Source: an uncultured Akkermansia sp.
Lineage (GTDB): Bacteria; Verrucomicrobiota; Verrucomicrobiia; Verrucomicrobiales; Akkermansiaceae
Assembly (NCBI GenBank): GCA_947628035.1
Contig: CANQYL010000009.1
Location: 1 to 37,500 of the forward strand
Length of the DNA: 37,500 nucleotides
Reading direction: 5' to 3'
The translations under genes were made by a program, and so were the position numbers. How positions within the stretch are numbered: the first letter of the stretch is position 1; each line of letters opens with the position of its first letter. Below the pieces are notes generated by a model. The model ran no database searches. It saw nothing but the letters and a program-made list of their open reading frames with translations, and was not told the DNA's origin. This document shows, piece by piece, positions 1-15,300 of the stretch.

Positions 1-73
1 TTCCTCCTCTCTCTCTTTTTCCCCTTCGTTTCCTCCCGATGAAGAGTTTTTAGAGATGGCAAAATCGTAAATA

Positions 74-106
74 GGCGGCAAAGCGGCGTCCCGCCGCCTT
101 GCCGCC
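74..106 (-). terminator. GC-rich hairpin followed (minus strand) by TATTTACGATTTT
   Basis: Minus-strand arms GGCGGCAAGGCGGCG / CGCCGCTTTGCCGCC, 3-nt loop; the single non-Watson-Crick pair is G-U on the minus strand but A-C on the plus strand. Confidence 0.45.
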
Positions 107-276
107 CGGGGGGTTTTCTCTTTTTGAAGGAGGTGGACAGGAGTATTTTTGTTATCGGCTGGAGGGGAGGGCGTTAGATTTTTGGGATTTTTAATAACAA
201 AAGACTAACCATTCCATTTCTGTTCTATGGTTCACGTAACAAGCGAGCTTTTTTCAGCGACATGTGAAAATTTTGC

Positions 277-306
277 TTGATTATCTCCTTCAAAAAGAGG
301 TATACT
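277..306 (+). promoter_or_regulatory. Candidate sigma70-type promoter of the giant autotransporter
   Basis: TTGATT (277-282) - 18 bp - TATACT (301-306), ~90 bp upstream of ATG 398. Confidence 0.45.
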
Positions 307-397
307 GCGTGAGCTATGAGGTTGCTGTCGTGCTTTTCGGCTTGCGGCGCGGTCTCGTGCACTTTCTGGTTCTAATAACTACTAGAATTTTCGCAAT

Positions 398-3300
398 ATG
401 AAATTACATCTCCCCTCGGGTCTTCGCAAGGCTTTGTTGGCATGCCTTGCTGCGGTAGCTCTGCCCGCTGCCACCATCCCCACAACCATCGCCTCCGCCT
501 CAGGCATCGCCGCGGTGTTCCTCATCGCGAGTCAGAGGGCGAGTGCGGACGAGCCGAGTTGGGTGGATGTAAGTGCTGGCGGAGGGGAGGTGTCGACTGA
601 GACTCTGAGTGCGCAAGCGGACAGCGACCTCAAGCTTACGATTTCCGGAGATGTAACCTTCGCGTCCGGTGCTGCTTTCCCCACTGGGAAGCAGGTCATG
701 ATCACGAGCGGAGGAGCGTACACCGCTACCGTAACGAGTAGCAATGGAGGCCTTTTCTCGGGGGTGACTGACATTTGGTCAAGCGTGTCACAACTCATTT
801 TTGACAACACAGTGGATTTTTCCGGAGCATCCAAGCTCACCGCCAACCTTCACTTGGGGGGAGGTAATTACACAGGCGGAAGTGACGACAAGTTGAAATG
901 GTCCACCTTACGCGTAGCGGGGAAGTTGGAGACGGACGGCGGGTTAGAGATGACGGCAGAAGGCAAGATCAGCATGGAAGGGGATGGTGAACTCACCATC
1001 AACGGGAATACAAATCTCACCCAACAACTGCGAATTTCTCATGGCGGGGAAGGTAGCAGTAAAGTCTCTTTGCTGGGAGGCGGCTCGCTCAACCTCGTAC
1101 TGGATTCATCTGGAGTGGATCTCTACATCGGAGGTGAGACTGCGTTTACGGCCCTTTCTACGAGCGGTTTTGGAGGAAAAATTTACCTTGTCGATGGCGC
1201 CGAAGTGACTTATGCCGGCGTCACAGCATTGGCGGATTTGAGCAAGCTGGACAACGTCCTGACTCAGGATCCGAGCGCAGTGAATGGCGGTGGAGCCATC
1301 GTTTTGACGTCGGGGGGAACAGGGATAGGAGGGGATAACGGTAGCACTGAAGATGAGGGGCATTATGTGAGAACCTCGTTCGGCGTTGTTTTAAATGGTT
1401 CGAGCCAGACCTATGACTTTAATAACGCTTCCTTCGAAGTAGGCGGGAACGTAAAGGTGGGAGAGGGTAACACCCTGAAGTTACGAAACGCGTCTGTTGC
1501 TACCATTAAGGGCACTGTTGACGTGCGGGGAACCCTCCAGTATTGGTCATCGAATAAGATTACTCTCGAGAAGGGAGGTTTTATCTCCAACTTGGATATA
1601 CAATGGGGAGGGACTCGAAGTTTTGTTTTGGGAGGAGATCTGGAGGTTGGTAATAGCGACTGGACAGTCACCGATGGCTCAGTGAGTTTTGAAAAGTTGG
1701 CTGAGACTTCTGAAAACGTCCACGTTGTTTTCAAGTCCGATGGAGAGGAGACCTCGACGTCTTTCAATCAATTCAAGGGAAAGCTTGGGAATGCAACTCT
1801 CCCGGCCGGAGAGGACGGTAAGGTCGGCAGCGTCGGGCTAGGTATCAGCGGTGGGCAAAAGTTAACGCTCACGGCAGGGGATACGGTGGATTTACATTTT
1901 GTCGTAAAGGGAACCGATTCAGAGAAGACGACGTTAAAAGCTGGAGGAGCGCTCACTTTCTCCGGAGAGCTGACTTTGGATGGAGGAACAGTTGAGCTGG
2001 CGGGCGGCACGTTGACAATTACAGGCGGACTTGTGCTGACGGGCAACAACAATGTTCTGTCCGTCACTTCAGCCGTAGAAAGTGGTTCCTACATTTCGAT
2101 GAACTCCGGCGCTACATTGGGGGGAAATGGGGAACTGACGATTAAAATCTCGGAGACGGTGCTGTCGGGGAAAGATGGGGGAACGGGAATCGAAAACTTC
2201 TTCAGTGGCTGGGATGCGACCTGGAGTAGCTACATCACACTAACGGCGGAAGGCACAAGCATTGACGAGTACACAAACCTCCGCATTGACGAAAGCGGCA
2301 AGCTTGTGTGGGGTACGGATACTGTTGAAGAGGAAAACCTGACGCTTGACGCTGCTACTACGACGCTCGATGGAGACAAAACGTACAAGGATCTCGTCAT
2401 CAAGACCAGTACCACCGGCGACGGTGCGGTTTTGAGCCTCTCAAATCACACAGCTACGTTCACCGGCGTGTTGAGGGAAGAGGGCGGACACTTTAATCTG
2501 CGCGTCAACGGTGGGGGAACTCTGGCGCTGCAGAATGGCGGCACGCTGACCGGCACCTTTGCCGCCTTTGATCAGGCAGATATCAAACTGGGTAAGGCTG
2601 GCGCCACCGGCACGACTCTCTCTGTGGGCAAGCTGGGAGGCAACGGCTTTAAGTTTACTGCTGCCGGTGAGAACGAGGTGACGCTGCAGATCACCACGGG
2701 CGATGAAACCGCAGGAGCACTCGGTCAGTCTGACGGCAAGGGCGGACACTCCACTTTCGGAGAGCACGTGACAGTGAAGTTGAATGACAGCATCACGCAG
2801 CGGTTCTCCGGCGTGGATTTCTTGAGCGGTTCCAAATTGAATCTTGGTACCGGCAAGGTGACGTTCACAAACATAGCGTGGGGCGACAATATGAGTTCGT
2901 TTGCCGGCGAGCTGAGTGGGACTGGAACCTTGGAGGTGAGCGGTGCAGCCCTCAACGAAAACCAACATAACACTTATACGGACGCTAAACTGGGTGCCGG
3001 TAAGTATCGTTTGGAGTGGAAGGGTTCGTCAACAGCCTTCACAGGCACTCTTTCCGTCGGTGCTAACGGCATCTTCGACATGTCGACGGGTTTCTCGGCG
3101 AACCAAGTCACTCTTGCCGGGAATTCCACCGTTCAGCTAACTGCCGGAACCTTGAAGGCAAGTGAGAGCGTGAATCTGAGTGGAGGTGAAGCCACACTGA
3201 AGCTCACGGTGGGTGAAAACTTCACCGCCGGCTTCTTGGAATTTGGTGGACTGACCGGAGATGGTTCGCTCAAGGTTGTGCTGACAGATTGGAGCACCTG

Positions 3301-6300
3301 GAATGGGACGCATGATAGTCTGCAACTCTTTACTACAGGCCCCTCCCTCACCTGGCTTACCGATGATTTGCTGAAAAAGTTCCACTTCTATGACGGCTCC
3401 GATGGAGACCTCAGTACTCAAGTTACCTTGGGGACGGATGGCAGGCTCACTTGGGGAGCTGGTAAGGACGTATACTGGGGCGGAAACGAGAGCGAGGGGG
3501 AACAAGATGGGACGCTGACGTGGGGTAGCAACTCAGGATTTGACTCCGATGAGCAGGGGAACAATCCCGGTAATGAGTCTTGGACCAATAGTGGCAGTGA
3601 GAATGTCACCTTTGTCGAGGAGTCAAACACGGATCGTACGGTGAAGCTGAGCGAGGATATCAAAGCCAGGAATTTGACCGTGAAAGGAGAGACAGGAGGA
3701 AGCTACACCTTTGAATCCAATGTCCCCGGTACAACATATGAACTGAATGTGAATGGCAGCCTCTCTGCGGAGAGTGGCGCGGATTTGGTCATCTCCGAGG
3801 ACGTGTCGCTCAACGTGACGGGGGATGTGACGCTGAGTACGAGTGGGGATGGAGGCACGGATAGCACGCTGACGCTGTATTCGGACATGGTGTTCGGCGG
3901 GAAATTGAGCGGTGGTGAAAAGAGTGTGCTGAACGGCAACGCTGCTTCTCCTTCCGAAGAGGTGCCCATGCTTACCATGGCTCTCGATGGGGATGCCGAC
4001 GTCGTCGACCCCGTCTATGCTCTCTGGGACAATGGTACCACGGGTAGTATTACCTGGACGGAATTGAAGGCGAAGTACGCATCCGTGTTGGGCGATAAGG
4101 TCGGCTATGGGGTGTATATGTCCTCGACAGACCTGACCATCACCGGTGAGTCTGATGCGACTGCCGAACTCGACCACGCCTTCAAGGTGAAAGGTAATGG
4201 AACAACAGAGACGAGGAAGCTCACGTTCAGCAAAGGGCTAGACCTCAAAGGATTCACCCTCGTGTTGGAAGACAATGTCGAGATTGAGATCGCAAAAGAA
4301 GGCGATCTGAAAAATACCGTAAGCAGTGAGATAGAGATTTCGCACATCGGCTCAGACACCGGCACGATAACGCTCGATTTGGGTGGAGGTGACCAAAGTA
4401 GAGGCAAAGATTTTATATCAACAAACATCACGTTCGGTGAGGGCGTGAAGTTGCACATCAAGGGGAAAGCGAAAAACGGAGACAGCGATTACTGGTCGAC
4501 CGTTTCAGACTTGAAGGCGCTGGGCGAGGTTGTTGCTGAGGGAAGGCAAGTTGCGCTTTCCGGGACGAATAGCATTGCGTCGCTTACCGTTATGTCGGGG
4601 GAGATGGATATGTTCTGCCTCACTGACCAACATACTTCCACCACCATAACTAGCGATACGACGATCGGCGCGGCTCTCGACTTCCGAAGAGGAGATCTCA
4701 TTCTGACTGATAGGAAGCTCACCTTGGGAGCCGGTATTTACATTAATTCGACTTCAAGCGGCTATTCAGGCGAGATCTCGGCAAAGGATTTAGAAATTAC
4801 CGGCTCAGATAGTCGAACATGGAACGGGTCACTGAATTTGACAGGAACGCTCACCATGTCCGGCGGCACGCAGACCATCACCGGTCAATATAAACCCACA
4901 AAAGACGGTAGTTCCACTGGTGAGTTGTCGGTCAATGCCGTTGAAGTGAAGAACAGCAGCAAGCTCATCATGAGCGGTGCGAGTGGGGCGTCGATGGAGG
5001 TCAAAGGAGGTGGAATGGACATTGAGAGTGGAAGCGAGTTTGAGTGGGCAGGAACAGAAGGCAAGGACCTCGCCGTCACCGGCGCCACCGTGCTGAATGG
5101 CACGCTCACGCTCAAGGGCGGGGCGAATGAGTTGACGGGCGCGGTGACTGCCAATGACGGCACGCTGAAGGTGGAAGGCGGGAGCTTGACTCTTAAGGGA
5201 GGTCTCAGTGGGATACTCACGAGCCTCACGCTGGGAGCGAGTGCAACGGAAGCCGAGGCATCATCCGTGACGCTCAGCGTCGGCACGGGAGATCTCACAC
5301 TCGGTGCCACGACGACGCTTTACGGGGAAAACACGATTGAATTCTCGACGCTCGGCGCTGCGGGGCAGAAGCTCGTGATTGGGAATGCGAGCTATGGCGA
5401 AGGCGGCAGCGGTTCTATCGTCATCAAACTCACGGCTGAGCTGCTTGGCCTCTCCAAAACCGGCCAGATTCGACTGGTGGATTGGGGGGATGATTACGAC
5501 ACTTGGAACACGCACATCACGCTGGATACAGCAGGTCTGAACGCAAATAAGTACCTAGAAATAGCGATCGACAGTAGTGGCTACCTGACCTGGACGGGCG
5601 AAGCAACGGAAACTTGGAAGGGAACTGTCAACAGCCTCGATTGGAGCACGGGAGGAGGAACCGGTTGGTTGAAAGCGGGAGGGAGCGAAGGATCATTCAG
5701 CGGGGGTGGTGACGTCATCTTTGCGGGGACATACTCGGATGCGGGACAGCCGATCACGGTGACGGTGGCAGGAGACATCTCTGTTGACGGGAATATGATC
5801 GTGCAAAAAGGCGAGGGTGACACCGGAGGGAAATACCTCTTTGACGTCAATAACAACCTCACCGTGAGCGGCGTACTCCTCATTGACGCGAAGACGGACG
5901 TCGAATTTGATGTAGCCGGTGACAAAAAGCTTTCGGCGACGAGTACGGAAGTGAAGGGGAAGCTCACCATCGGCGGCGATGATACCTCTGGGAGCGGCAA
6001 CAAGAGTCTGGGAGATGTGGACATTCAGAACGGTGGCGAAGTCGTCATCAAACAGGCTTGGAATCTTTTCAACAACAGCAATACCAATTGCTTCCACGGC
6101 GAGAACGGCACATTGACGGTGGATCTGAGTACGTATAGTCAATCGCAGGTTTTCTTGAATCAATTCACGAATATCATTGATGGAACCGGTGAGAGCAAGC
6201 AATTGGGGACGTTTGAGTTCAGGAATGCCTACCTTGCGTTACAGGGTAACGGCGTTTTCGCGCAATTCAAGAACCTGAACAAGGTCATTGTCGGAGAAAA

Positions 6301-9300
6301 CTCCAGTCTTCTGTTGGAGTGGAACGGAACAACCGGAGGCAACGGATGGGGAAAGGATAACATCGAGCTGCATCTCCAGGGCAGCGGCGTGAAAACAGAC
6401 ACTTCTCTGGAAAGCGGGATGATGGCGGATGCTGCCCTGAGCTTCTACACGCACGATACGTACAACAAAGCAGATCACACAACGACGGATACGATTTCTC
6501 TGCCGTGGAACATCACGCTGGATGGCGACGCTACGGTGCGTACCGGGCGCGACGAGTTGGGAGAAAACAATAAAGCTCATGTGCTGCAACTTAAAGGTAA
6601 GTTGACCAATGACGGGAATCACAAGCTCACCAAGAAAGGCATCGGCGTGCTTGAGCTGGCGAACGGCTTCACCGCCACCGGAGTCGGCACCATTGACGTG
6701 CAAAAAGGTTCTCTCAAGCTCAGCTACGGCACGAATGAGACGCTGAAGGATTACACCGTCAACTTAGGGAGAGGGACGACGCTGGACAGCGGCATCACCG
6801 GGACGGTGGGAACGTTGAGCGGCACGGGCGGCAATCTGACGCTCAGCGGCGGCGCGCTGACGATTGGCACCATGGACGCTAGCGCTAACCTCAGCACCTT
6901 GACCATGGGTGCAAACAGCCTCACTGTGTCCGGAGGCACCCTCATCTTTGGCGACCTTTCGTCCTGGGGCTGGGATAGAGACGCGGAACTCACGCTCGCC
7001 AAGGGTGTGACAATCACGCTGGGCTCGGGCTTCTCCTTCGCTGGAGACGTGAGTACCCCACTCGTGATTGATCTTGCAACAGATTATTTCCCCGCTGGAG
7101 ACGATAAGTCAATCAAACTCTTCGCCGGACAAGGGTGGAGCAGTAATTTTGTAAAAAACTTCACCTTCACGATCAATGGGGCGGATCCTGAAACTGTGAA
7201 GGGCTACGAGTGGCTCGAACTCAAGGATAACGGTACTCTGACTTGGGCTGCACCCACGCCGAGTGCGACGTTGTGGTGGGGGCAAGGTGACGGAGCAGGC
7301 TCAGAGGTGACGCTCGGAACGGGTGTGAGACAGCAATGGGGTGAAAGCACAGGTTCCAGCAAAGGTTACATTTGGTCGACAACAGAAGCCCCGTCCGTGT
7401 ATCTCGAAGCAACGAGAAGCACGGTGACGGTCACCGTGGGAGAAGGCGCGACGATGACGAACCTCTCCACCACTAACGTTGGCACCGACGGTGTGACCTA
7501 CAATCTCACTGCGGAAGCCGCAAAGACAGCCACGGTCAACGGCACCTTGTCTGTCGGTTCGAACACGACGCTTTCCGTCGGCAACAATGTCACTCTCGAT
7601 GTCAAAGGAACTTACAGCGGCGACGGCACTTTGAAGCTCGAGGGCGGCAATGTCAGCTTCGGTTCGACCGAGGGGACGACGATAAAGAACGTCACCTTAG
7701 CAGAAAGTGCGAACTCCGATATTACGCTGAACGGAAATCTTACGGTGGAGGTGCTCAAGGGCGATAACTGGAGCAAACCCAGCGATCTGACCATCAAAAA
7801 CGCCACCGAAACCTCAGAATCGCCGCTCACATTCACAGTCAACTCTGATAACGCAGGAGGAAACAATCTCTGGTCGGCGTTCACCTTGGGCGGTCCGGAA
7901 GCGCGGATCGACTTGGTCAAGACCGGCACAGGTATGCAGAGCCTTGGGGTAAAGAAAATTGAAATTTTCGGTGATGTGGCTGTGGAGGACGGAATCCTGC
8001 GCATCACGGCGGCTTCAGCCGGTTCGATCATCCACGGGAAGCTTTCCGGAAGTGGGCAGTTGCGTCTTGCTTCGAACACTTCTATTACCCTTGAAGGCAA
8101 GGACGGAGATGCCGGTACCATCAGCACATTGAATTGTTATGAAGCAAGCAAAAGCAGCCCAACACTCTATCTCGGCGGGGATCTCACATTCAAAGAAGTG
8201 CTTAGCGATGGAGATGGTGGTTCCCATGGATCTCTCACCCTCAATCGCGCGACGGAGACCCAAGGCGTTAACAACGCGCCGGAGGTGGTGTATCTGTTGT
8301 GGGACAGCACGGGTCAGTCGGAGGGGTTGACCTGGACCGGATATAAAGGCGAATTTGGTACCATCAAACATGGGGACAACGTGGACGGATTTGCTGATGA
8401 CACCGGTTACGGCAAAGCGGGGAATAATGAACTGACGATTAGCGACGCGGCGACGATTGATGGTAATTTCAAGGTGAAGGAAGGGACGTTGACGTTCAAC
8501 GCGGCGGCTACGTTGACGGCAGAGAAGCACATCGCAGTGGGGGACAGAGCGAAGTTGAAATTCAGCAGCGGCATCGCTGGGGAGTCGGGGGTTCTGACCT
8601 CTCTGACGCTCGGCGGGGGCGCGGGTGTGGAGTTCACGAGTGGCACGCTGGGCGCGACGACTCTCACGCTGGACGGTGATGCGACGATCAAGTTGACGGC
8701 TGCTTCCGAGGACGGGGCGGATCTGAGCATCGAAGGCATCACATTCAATACTCACAAGCTCACGATTCAGGTTGCCGGCTGGGATAACGTGAAGGAGGAT
8801 GGCTACAAGCTCTTCGAGAGTGATACCTTCAAAACGTTGTGGAAGGCTATCGGAGGCTCCTGGCAAGACAGCTTCGTCTTCCAAGACGGTAATGGAAAGG
8901 AGCTTACAGATGTCATGTTGAGGAAGGATGGCACCCTCATGCTCACGCCGCATGCTCTGTACTGGGGAACGGGCGATACGGGAGGCGAGGTGGTCCTGGG
9001 CAAGGGCGGCGAGGATGAATGGAGCACGAATAAAGGACAGCGGGGGGATCACGTGTGGGTGAACGGTTGGTACATTCACCTGGAACCCGTGGTTAGCGAT
9101 GTCACAGTGAAAGTGTCGGAGAATGGCGCTTCCATGTCCGAGCTCTATTTGGATGGCATCGAGGGGGGCGACGTTACCTACACGTTCACGCCGAATAAAG
9201 AGGGGGGACCCGCGACCGCGACGGTGACCGACAACCTCCGGAATAACGCGACGAAGCTTTCGATTGGCAGCAACGTCATCCTCGATGTTCAGGGCACGTA

Positions 9301-12300
9301 CGTCGGCAAAGGCGCGCTGGAAGTGGCGGGCGGTACGCTGAAACTCGGAAACAAGGAGCCTTTGACCGTCGAGGGTGCGGTGTCGATGGGGAACGACGGC
9401 ACGTTGAAGCTTGCCGGCTCTGTGACGCTCCAAGGCGGCTTGACGGCTATGGAGCTTGCGGAGGGTAGCAGCACGACGGCAACCGTGGCGATGGGGAGCA
9501 ATGGCGTGCTGAATGTGAAAGACATCGCCGGAGGAGCTCTCGAGCTGACGCTCACGATGGAGAAGGGGCGGACCACGGATTCCTTTGTCCTCGACGGCGG
9601 CACGCTGAACAAGCTCGGAGGCGACGCGGTCGGTCGATTGACCGACGAGTGGACGCTGAAGGGGGCTAGTTCGATTGGCGGTCTCCGGATGGCGGCGGGC
9701 GAAGCGCTGAATTTGACCATCGGAGACACATTCACCGTGCATTCGCTGGAGCAGAAGACATCGGCCGATGCCTCCGGCATCTCCTTCGCGGTGAAGAACG
9801 GTAAAGAAGAGGGGTCGGTGGACTTTGTTCTTGACCAGGCGGCGGGTAGCGCGTCTACGTTCTACGCCGGAACCGTCACCTTTGGCGACGCTGGAAAAGG
9901 TGTCAACTTCATCAAAAAGGGGAACGGAGGCTTTACCGTAGGCAATTGCGAGAACTTTGAGGTCTTCGGCAACTTGACCGATGAGACGGGCAGCAGCGGT
10001 TCCTTCTCGTTCCTCTTCTCGACAGCCAAGATTCATGGCACCATCACCTACGATGATGGTGAAGCATTCGTCCTCTCCAACACGGATCTCACCATCGATG
10101 GCGGGAAGAACACCCCAAGCAGGATTAAAAATCTCACCTTCTCCGGGCGCCTTGCTGACCGCACCAGTGAGTCTCGTATTCATCTCGGCGCCGATCTCCT
10201 CTTCGATGAGATCAGCTTTACCAAAGAGAAGGGTTGCAAAGATGCCACCGGAGTTGTGAGTAGAGCTTCTACAGCTCCGGAAGGCTCGAACGTGTATCTC
10301 CTCTGGGATTGGGAGTCTGCGACAGAAGCAGAATCATCGATCTCGATGGAGGACTTCCTGCACAAATATAGCATCGATATTAAGGGTGAAGAAGGAGCGC
10401 ATACTTTTGTTGACGCCGTTACATTCGAAGATGGTGCAGGTATGGGCGTGAGGATGACGGAAGATAAGACCTTCACGTCGGGGGGGCTCGCAACCGCAGC
10501 CTTCAAGGTGACGGGCAGAGGCACGCTGACGTTGCAAGGAACAACGGGCAGTAATTACGAGTTCCGGAAGGGCTTGGAGCTGGACGGTGTAACGCTGAAC
10601 CTCGAGACCAACAGTTCCGTCATTGTCGGAGGAGCCTTGAGTTGGAGGAACGGGGCGGGGCTGAAACTGTCGAGCACTACCCCGGGGCTCGAGATCGATC
10701 TCACGGGTGCGACGCTTCCGGAGAGCACCGGGGATGAGTCCAAGCTTGCGTTGGAATTCACCAGCGAGTTCTTGAATGCCGTCGGATCAGGCTACCGGCT
10801 CTTCAACGTGAGTGAGGATCAGGACCTTTTGAAATACTTCAAGTGGAATAACATCGCTGGCTACGACAACCTCAGGTTGACCTGCGATGGATTCATTCTC
10901 TGGGGCCCCATCAAGGATTTGTACTGGCCGGGCGGCGAAGAGGATGCTGAGCTTGTCTGGGGAACCGGAGACTATAAGGAGTGGGCGGAGAGCCCGAGGT
11001 CACCGAAGGATGAGAAGCTGACGTGGTCTAACGACGCCAAATACAACGTGCACCTCGGTGCGACGGGTGATGCCACGGTGACGCTGGTGGATGGGACGAT
11101 CACCGTCGGCACCATGAGCTTCAGCGCAGCCAACGTCAATGCAGCAACGGGCTACACCTTCAGCTCAGGTGCGCAAGGAGGTTCCACCAGGCTTGAGGTG
11201 ACAGGCATCACCAACCTCGACGGCTCGCCTGTCGGAGTAAAAGCCGTCTTCGATGAGAGCGTGAATGTAGAGGTGAAAGGAAGCTTCAAAAACAGGGAAG
11301 TAGCGTCCAGCTATACCTTCAGAAAGAAGTTGGTGGTGGGAGGCTGGTTGCAGATGTGGGGCGGAGCCACGCTGGAATTGGATGAGGGTGGCGAAGTGGG
11401 AACCTTGGATGCCTCGTGGAACGACGGAGTAATCAAGTTGGGTGACGATCTTGTCGTCGGGGAATGGAACTTCAATGACGATGGAGCGAATGGAGGGCAC
11501 AATTCAACGTTTGAAAGGATAGGAGACGCCGAGGAGGTATTCCTGGATGTGCACAGTGTAAAGGAGTGGGGAGGCGGTTCAGAGCTCTCAATGACGGGCA
11601 ATGGCAACGGGACTCTCTCCATCGGTGATGGCGTCGGCATCAAGAGCAGCGTCTCAGGCAACACCCTGACCTTCGGCGGGACGACACGCTTTGAGGTGGG
11701 CGGGAGCTTTGCGGCGGTGGACGGAGGCAGCATGGTGTTCAATGTGGATGCCTGGGCGGGGATGAATGTTGAAGTGGGGGCGGGTTCCACCATCACCATC
11801 AACAACATCGTCGTCGACGAAGATACAACGACACCGGTGACTCTCACGACCAACGGTCTGACAGGCTGGGCGGACGAGGACGGCAACATGACGTACGGCA
11901 ACATCGAGGGCGACGGCATACTGGAGTTGAACGATGAGAAGGGAGGCGGGAGCTTCGGGGGAACGATTAGCAGCAACTTCACGTACAGAGGCACGTATGC
12001 AGGAGAGGAGACCTTCACCCTGAGTCAGGCGTTCGATGGAAGCACGCTGACGGTGAGAGGCGGCTCGTTGACGCTGGAGCAAGCTCTGAACACGACGACC
12101 GTGAATCTTGCGGGTGGCGAGCTGGCTTTGAAGGAAGGCGGAACCATCGGGAGCGCTGATTCCAATGACGGCAGCTTGGTGCTCAGCGGTAACGCGAAAG
12201 TCACTACGGGGGACGGGCATACAGTTCGCAAACTCACGGTGAACGGGAACGTCACCAATGATGACGAGGCGAATGCCGTCTTCGATGAAACGGTGAAAGT

Positions 12301-15300
12301 GCATGTGACGGGCAACTTTACCAACACCGAGGCTCGGTCGGAGTACACCTTCGCGAACAAGCTTGTCGTTGATGGTAAGCTTCAGCTTTGGGGTACCCCC
12401 AACAGTGAGGAAGGGGCATCGGTGATGACCTTGCAGAAAGGAGCCGAGGTGGGAACGCTTGATGCGAGCTGGGCAGGCAAGTTTGTGCTGGGTGGAGATT
12501 TGGTTGTCACGACGGAATGGCATACCGATAACGGAGGTCACTGGTCGTGGTTTGAGAAGTGGAGCGGAGCGGAGGCGGAAGAGGTGTTTGTGGACCTCCG
12601 GAAGACACCGGGAGCGGCGCTCTCAATGACGGGCAATGGCGGGACCCTCGGCTTCGGCGATGGCGTCGGCATCAAGAGCAACGGCGAAGAGACCGTCCTG
12701 ACCTTCGGCGGGACGGAAACCTTTGTCGTGCGCGGGAGCTTTGCGGCGGTGAATGGAGGCGACATGGTGTTCAACGTGGACGCCGAGGCGTGGATGAATG
12801 TTGAAGTGGGGGCGGGTTCCACCATCACCATCAACAGTGAGAAGACTCTCACGACCAAAGGTTTGACCGGCTGGGACGGCGGAGAAGGCGACATCGCGGG
12901 CGACGGCACGCTGGTGTTGAATGATGAGGAGGGAGGCGGGAGCTTCGGGGGAGAGGTCGGCTGCAGCTTCACGTATGCGGGCGCGTATGAAGGAGACGAG
13001 ACCTTCACCCTGAGCGGGAAGTTCAGCGGAAGCAACCTGAATGTGACGGACGGCACGTTGACGCTGACCGCGACGTCGACGTTGGGCGGCGAAGGCAAGA
13101 CCGTGAGTGTGGCAGCCGGCGCCGAACTTGTGGTCGGAGGTACGGATGAGGTGAGCATCGACAACACGTACGATAGTCTGACGTTGGAGGGTACGCTGAC
13201 CCTGAACGGCGTCTCGGCGAACACCGTGACCGGCGATGTCACGCTGGGCGAGGAAGCAGCGCTCGTCTTCGCGAACGGCTCGCAGACTAACGCCGTGGAC
13301 GGCGCGGTGACGATGGGGGGCGGTGAGCTGGTGACGACGGATAAACTGAGCGTCGGCTCGCTGGCGGGCGACGGCAGCGTCACCTTCACGAGAGAGAACG
13401 GGGTTCTCAGGTTCAATGACAAGTCGACAGTCACGCCGGCGCAAGCCAAGACATACAGCGGCGCGATCGAGGGGACGAATGTCAACCTCGTGATGGAGGC
13501 GGGCAACCAGACGCTCGAGCAGGAATTCTCGGTCGGGGACGTCACGGTGACCGGCGGCAAGCTGACGCTGAAGGAGGTGACGACCGCGGACACGGTGAGT
13601 GTGACCGGCGGCGAGCTGATGCTCGAGCAGACGTTCGAGTGCTCGGGAGTCACGGTGTCCGGAGGCGCCTTGGAGTTCACGGGCGGTCTGAACACGAGCG
13701 GTGCGGTGGATCTCACCGGCGGTGCGTTGACCGTGGCGGGCGGCACGATGGGCAGCCTGAAGGGTGGCACGGACACGACAGGCGGGAACCTGACGCTCAC
13801 CGGCGACCTGACGGTAGGGAACGTGAGCGGCGCGCTGGGGACGCTCGACCTGGGTGGAAGCCAATTGACCTTGGACAGCGGCACCTTGGATGTGTCGGGG
13901 CTTAAGGTGGGAAGAGGCAGCCTGGCGATTTCGCTCACGGGCGAAGCGGGCGAAACGGTCGGCGTCCATTTCGCCGACCGCATGGCAGGGCTTGACTTGT
14001 CCGGCTTGGTGGACCCGATCATCGTGCATCTCAGCTACGAGGATATCGCGGGTTACGTCGAGGCAGGCTACCACTTGTTTGTCTCGAACGTGGACACGGA
14101 CAACATCGCGCAGTACCTCCGATTCGTGGTGGATGGTGTGGAGGAAGGCGCCCCCGGTTACGATGTGACTCTCAATGACGGTTTGCTCACGTTTGAGAAG
14201 AGGGCTGCCGGCCTCAAGTGGGACGGCGACGGTAACGTGCTGACATGGAAGAGAGCCGGAGCCCTGACAGACGACGGCTGGATCACGGAAGGATCATTCG
14301 GTGAAAGACAGGATGTCATCTTTGAAGGCAGAGGAACAGGGGAGGTCACGGTAACTCTCGACGGCTTGATTGCGGTGGGCGACATGGCGGTCGGCGAGGA
14401 AGGGAACGTGACGGGCTACGTGTTCACGGCGGAGGAAGGAGTAGATGCGACGTTGTTGACGGTGCACGGCAAACTGACGCTCAACGACGCCACCACGTTT
14501 GAGGTGGACACGGAAGTGAAGGGTGCGCTGAAAGGCGCGGCGGATCTGACCGTGAAGGGGACCCTGACGCTCGACACAACCCTCAACGGCGCCCTCAACG
14601 GGGAGAAAGACTTCACCGGCGGCATCACACTGGACGGGGGCACGCTGAACCTGAGGGGCGCGGCAGACGTGCTGACCAAGGGAACCAACACGCTGGGGAC
14701 TCTCACCGTGGGAGAGGGCGGCGGCACCCTGAACGGAGCCGTGGAGAGCGGCGCTCTCGCCAGCGGGGAGACTGCCGGCAAGCTCACGCTCGACGGGGAG
14801 ATGACTCTCTCCGGCTCGACCGCGGGCGAGGTGGAAGTGAGCGGGGGCAGCAAGCTCACGGGAGCCGACCTCACGGTGGGCGGATTGAGCGGCACGGGCA
14901 CGGTGAGCGGCGCCATCATAGTGGACGGCAAGGACGCCACGACCACGTTTGAAGGAGCAATCGGCGATTTGCTGGACCTCACGGTCGAGAGCGGCACGCA
15001 GGGCTTCAGCAACGATGTTGCTCTCTCGAACGTCACCCTCTCCGGCGGCATGTTGCAACTCGCCGAGGGAGGTGAGATGGCTCTACTCAACGTTGATTCC
15101 GGTAATTCCGGCACCGTTGAATTGGGTGGAGACTTGAGCATCGGTAATTTTGCGGCGGGCGATTGGCCTGCAGGCGGAGTTTCTCCTGCCGGGGAAATCA
15201 CCATCAGGCAGACCCCGGGTGAGGAGGAGCCCGAGGCGGCTCCTAAGGAAGCCCTCACTCTGACCATAACTCCGACAGAGGAAAGCGCTGCGTGGACAAG

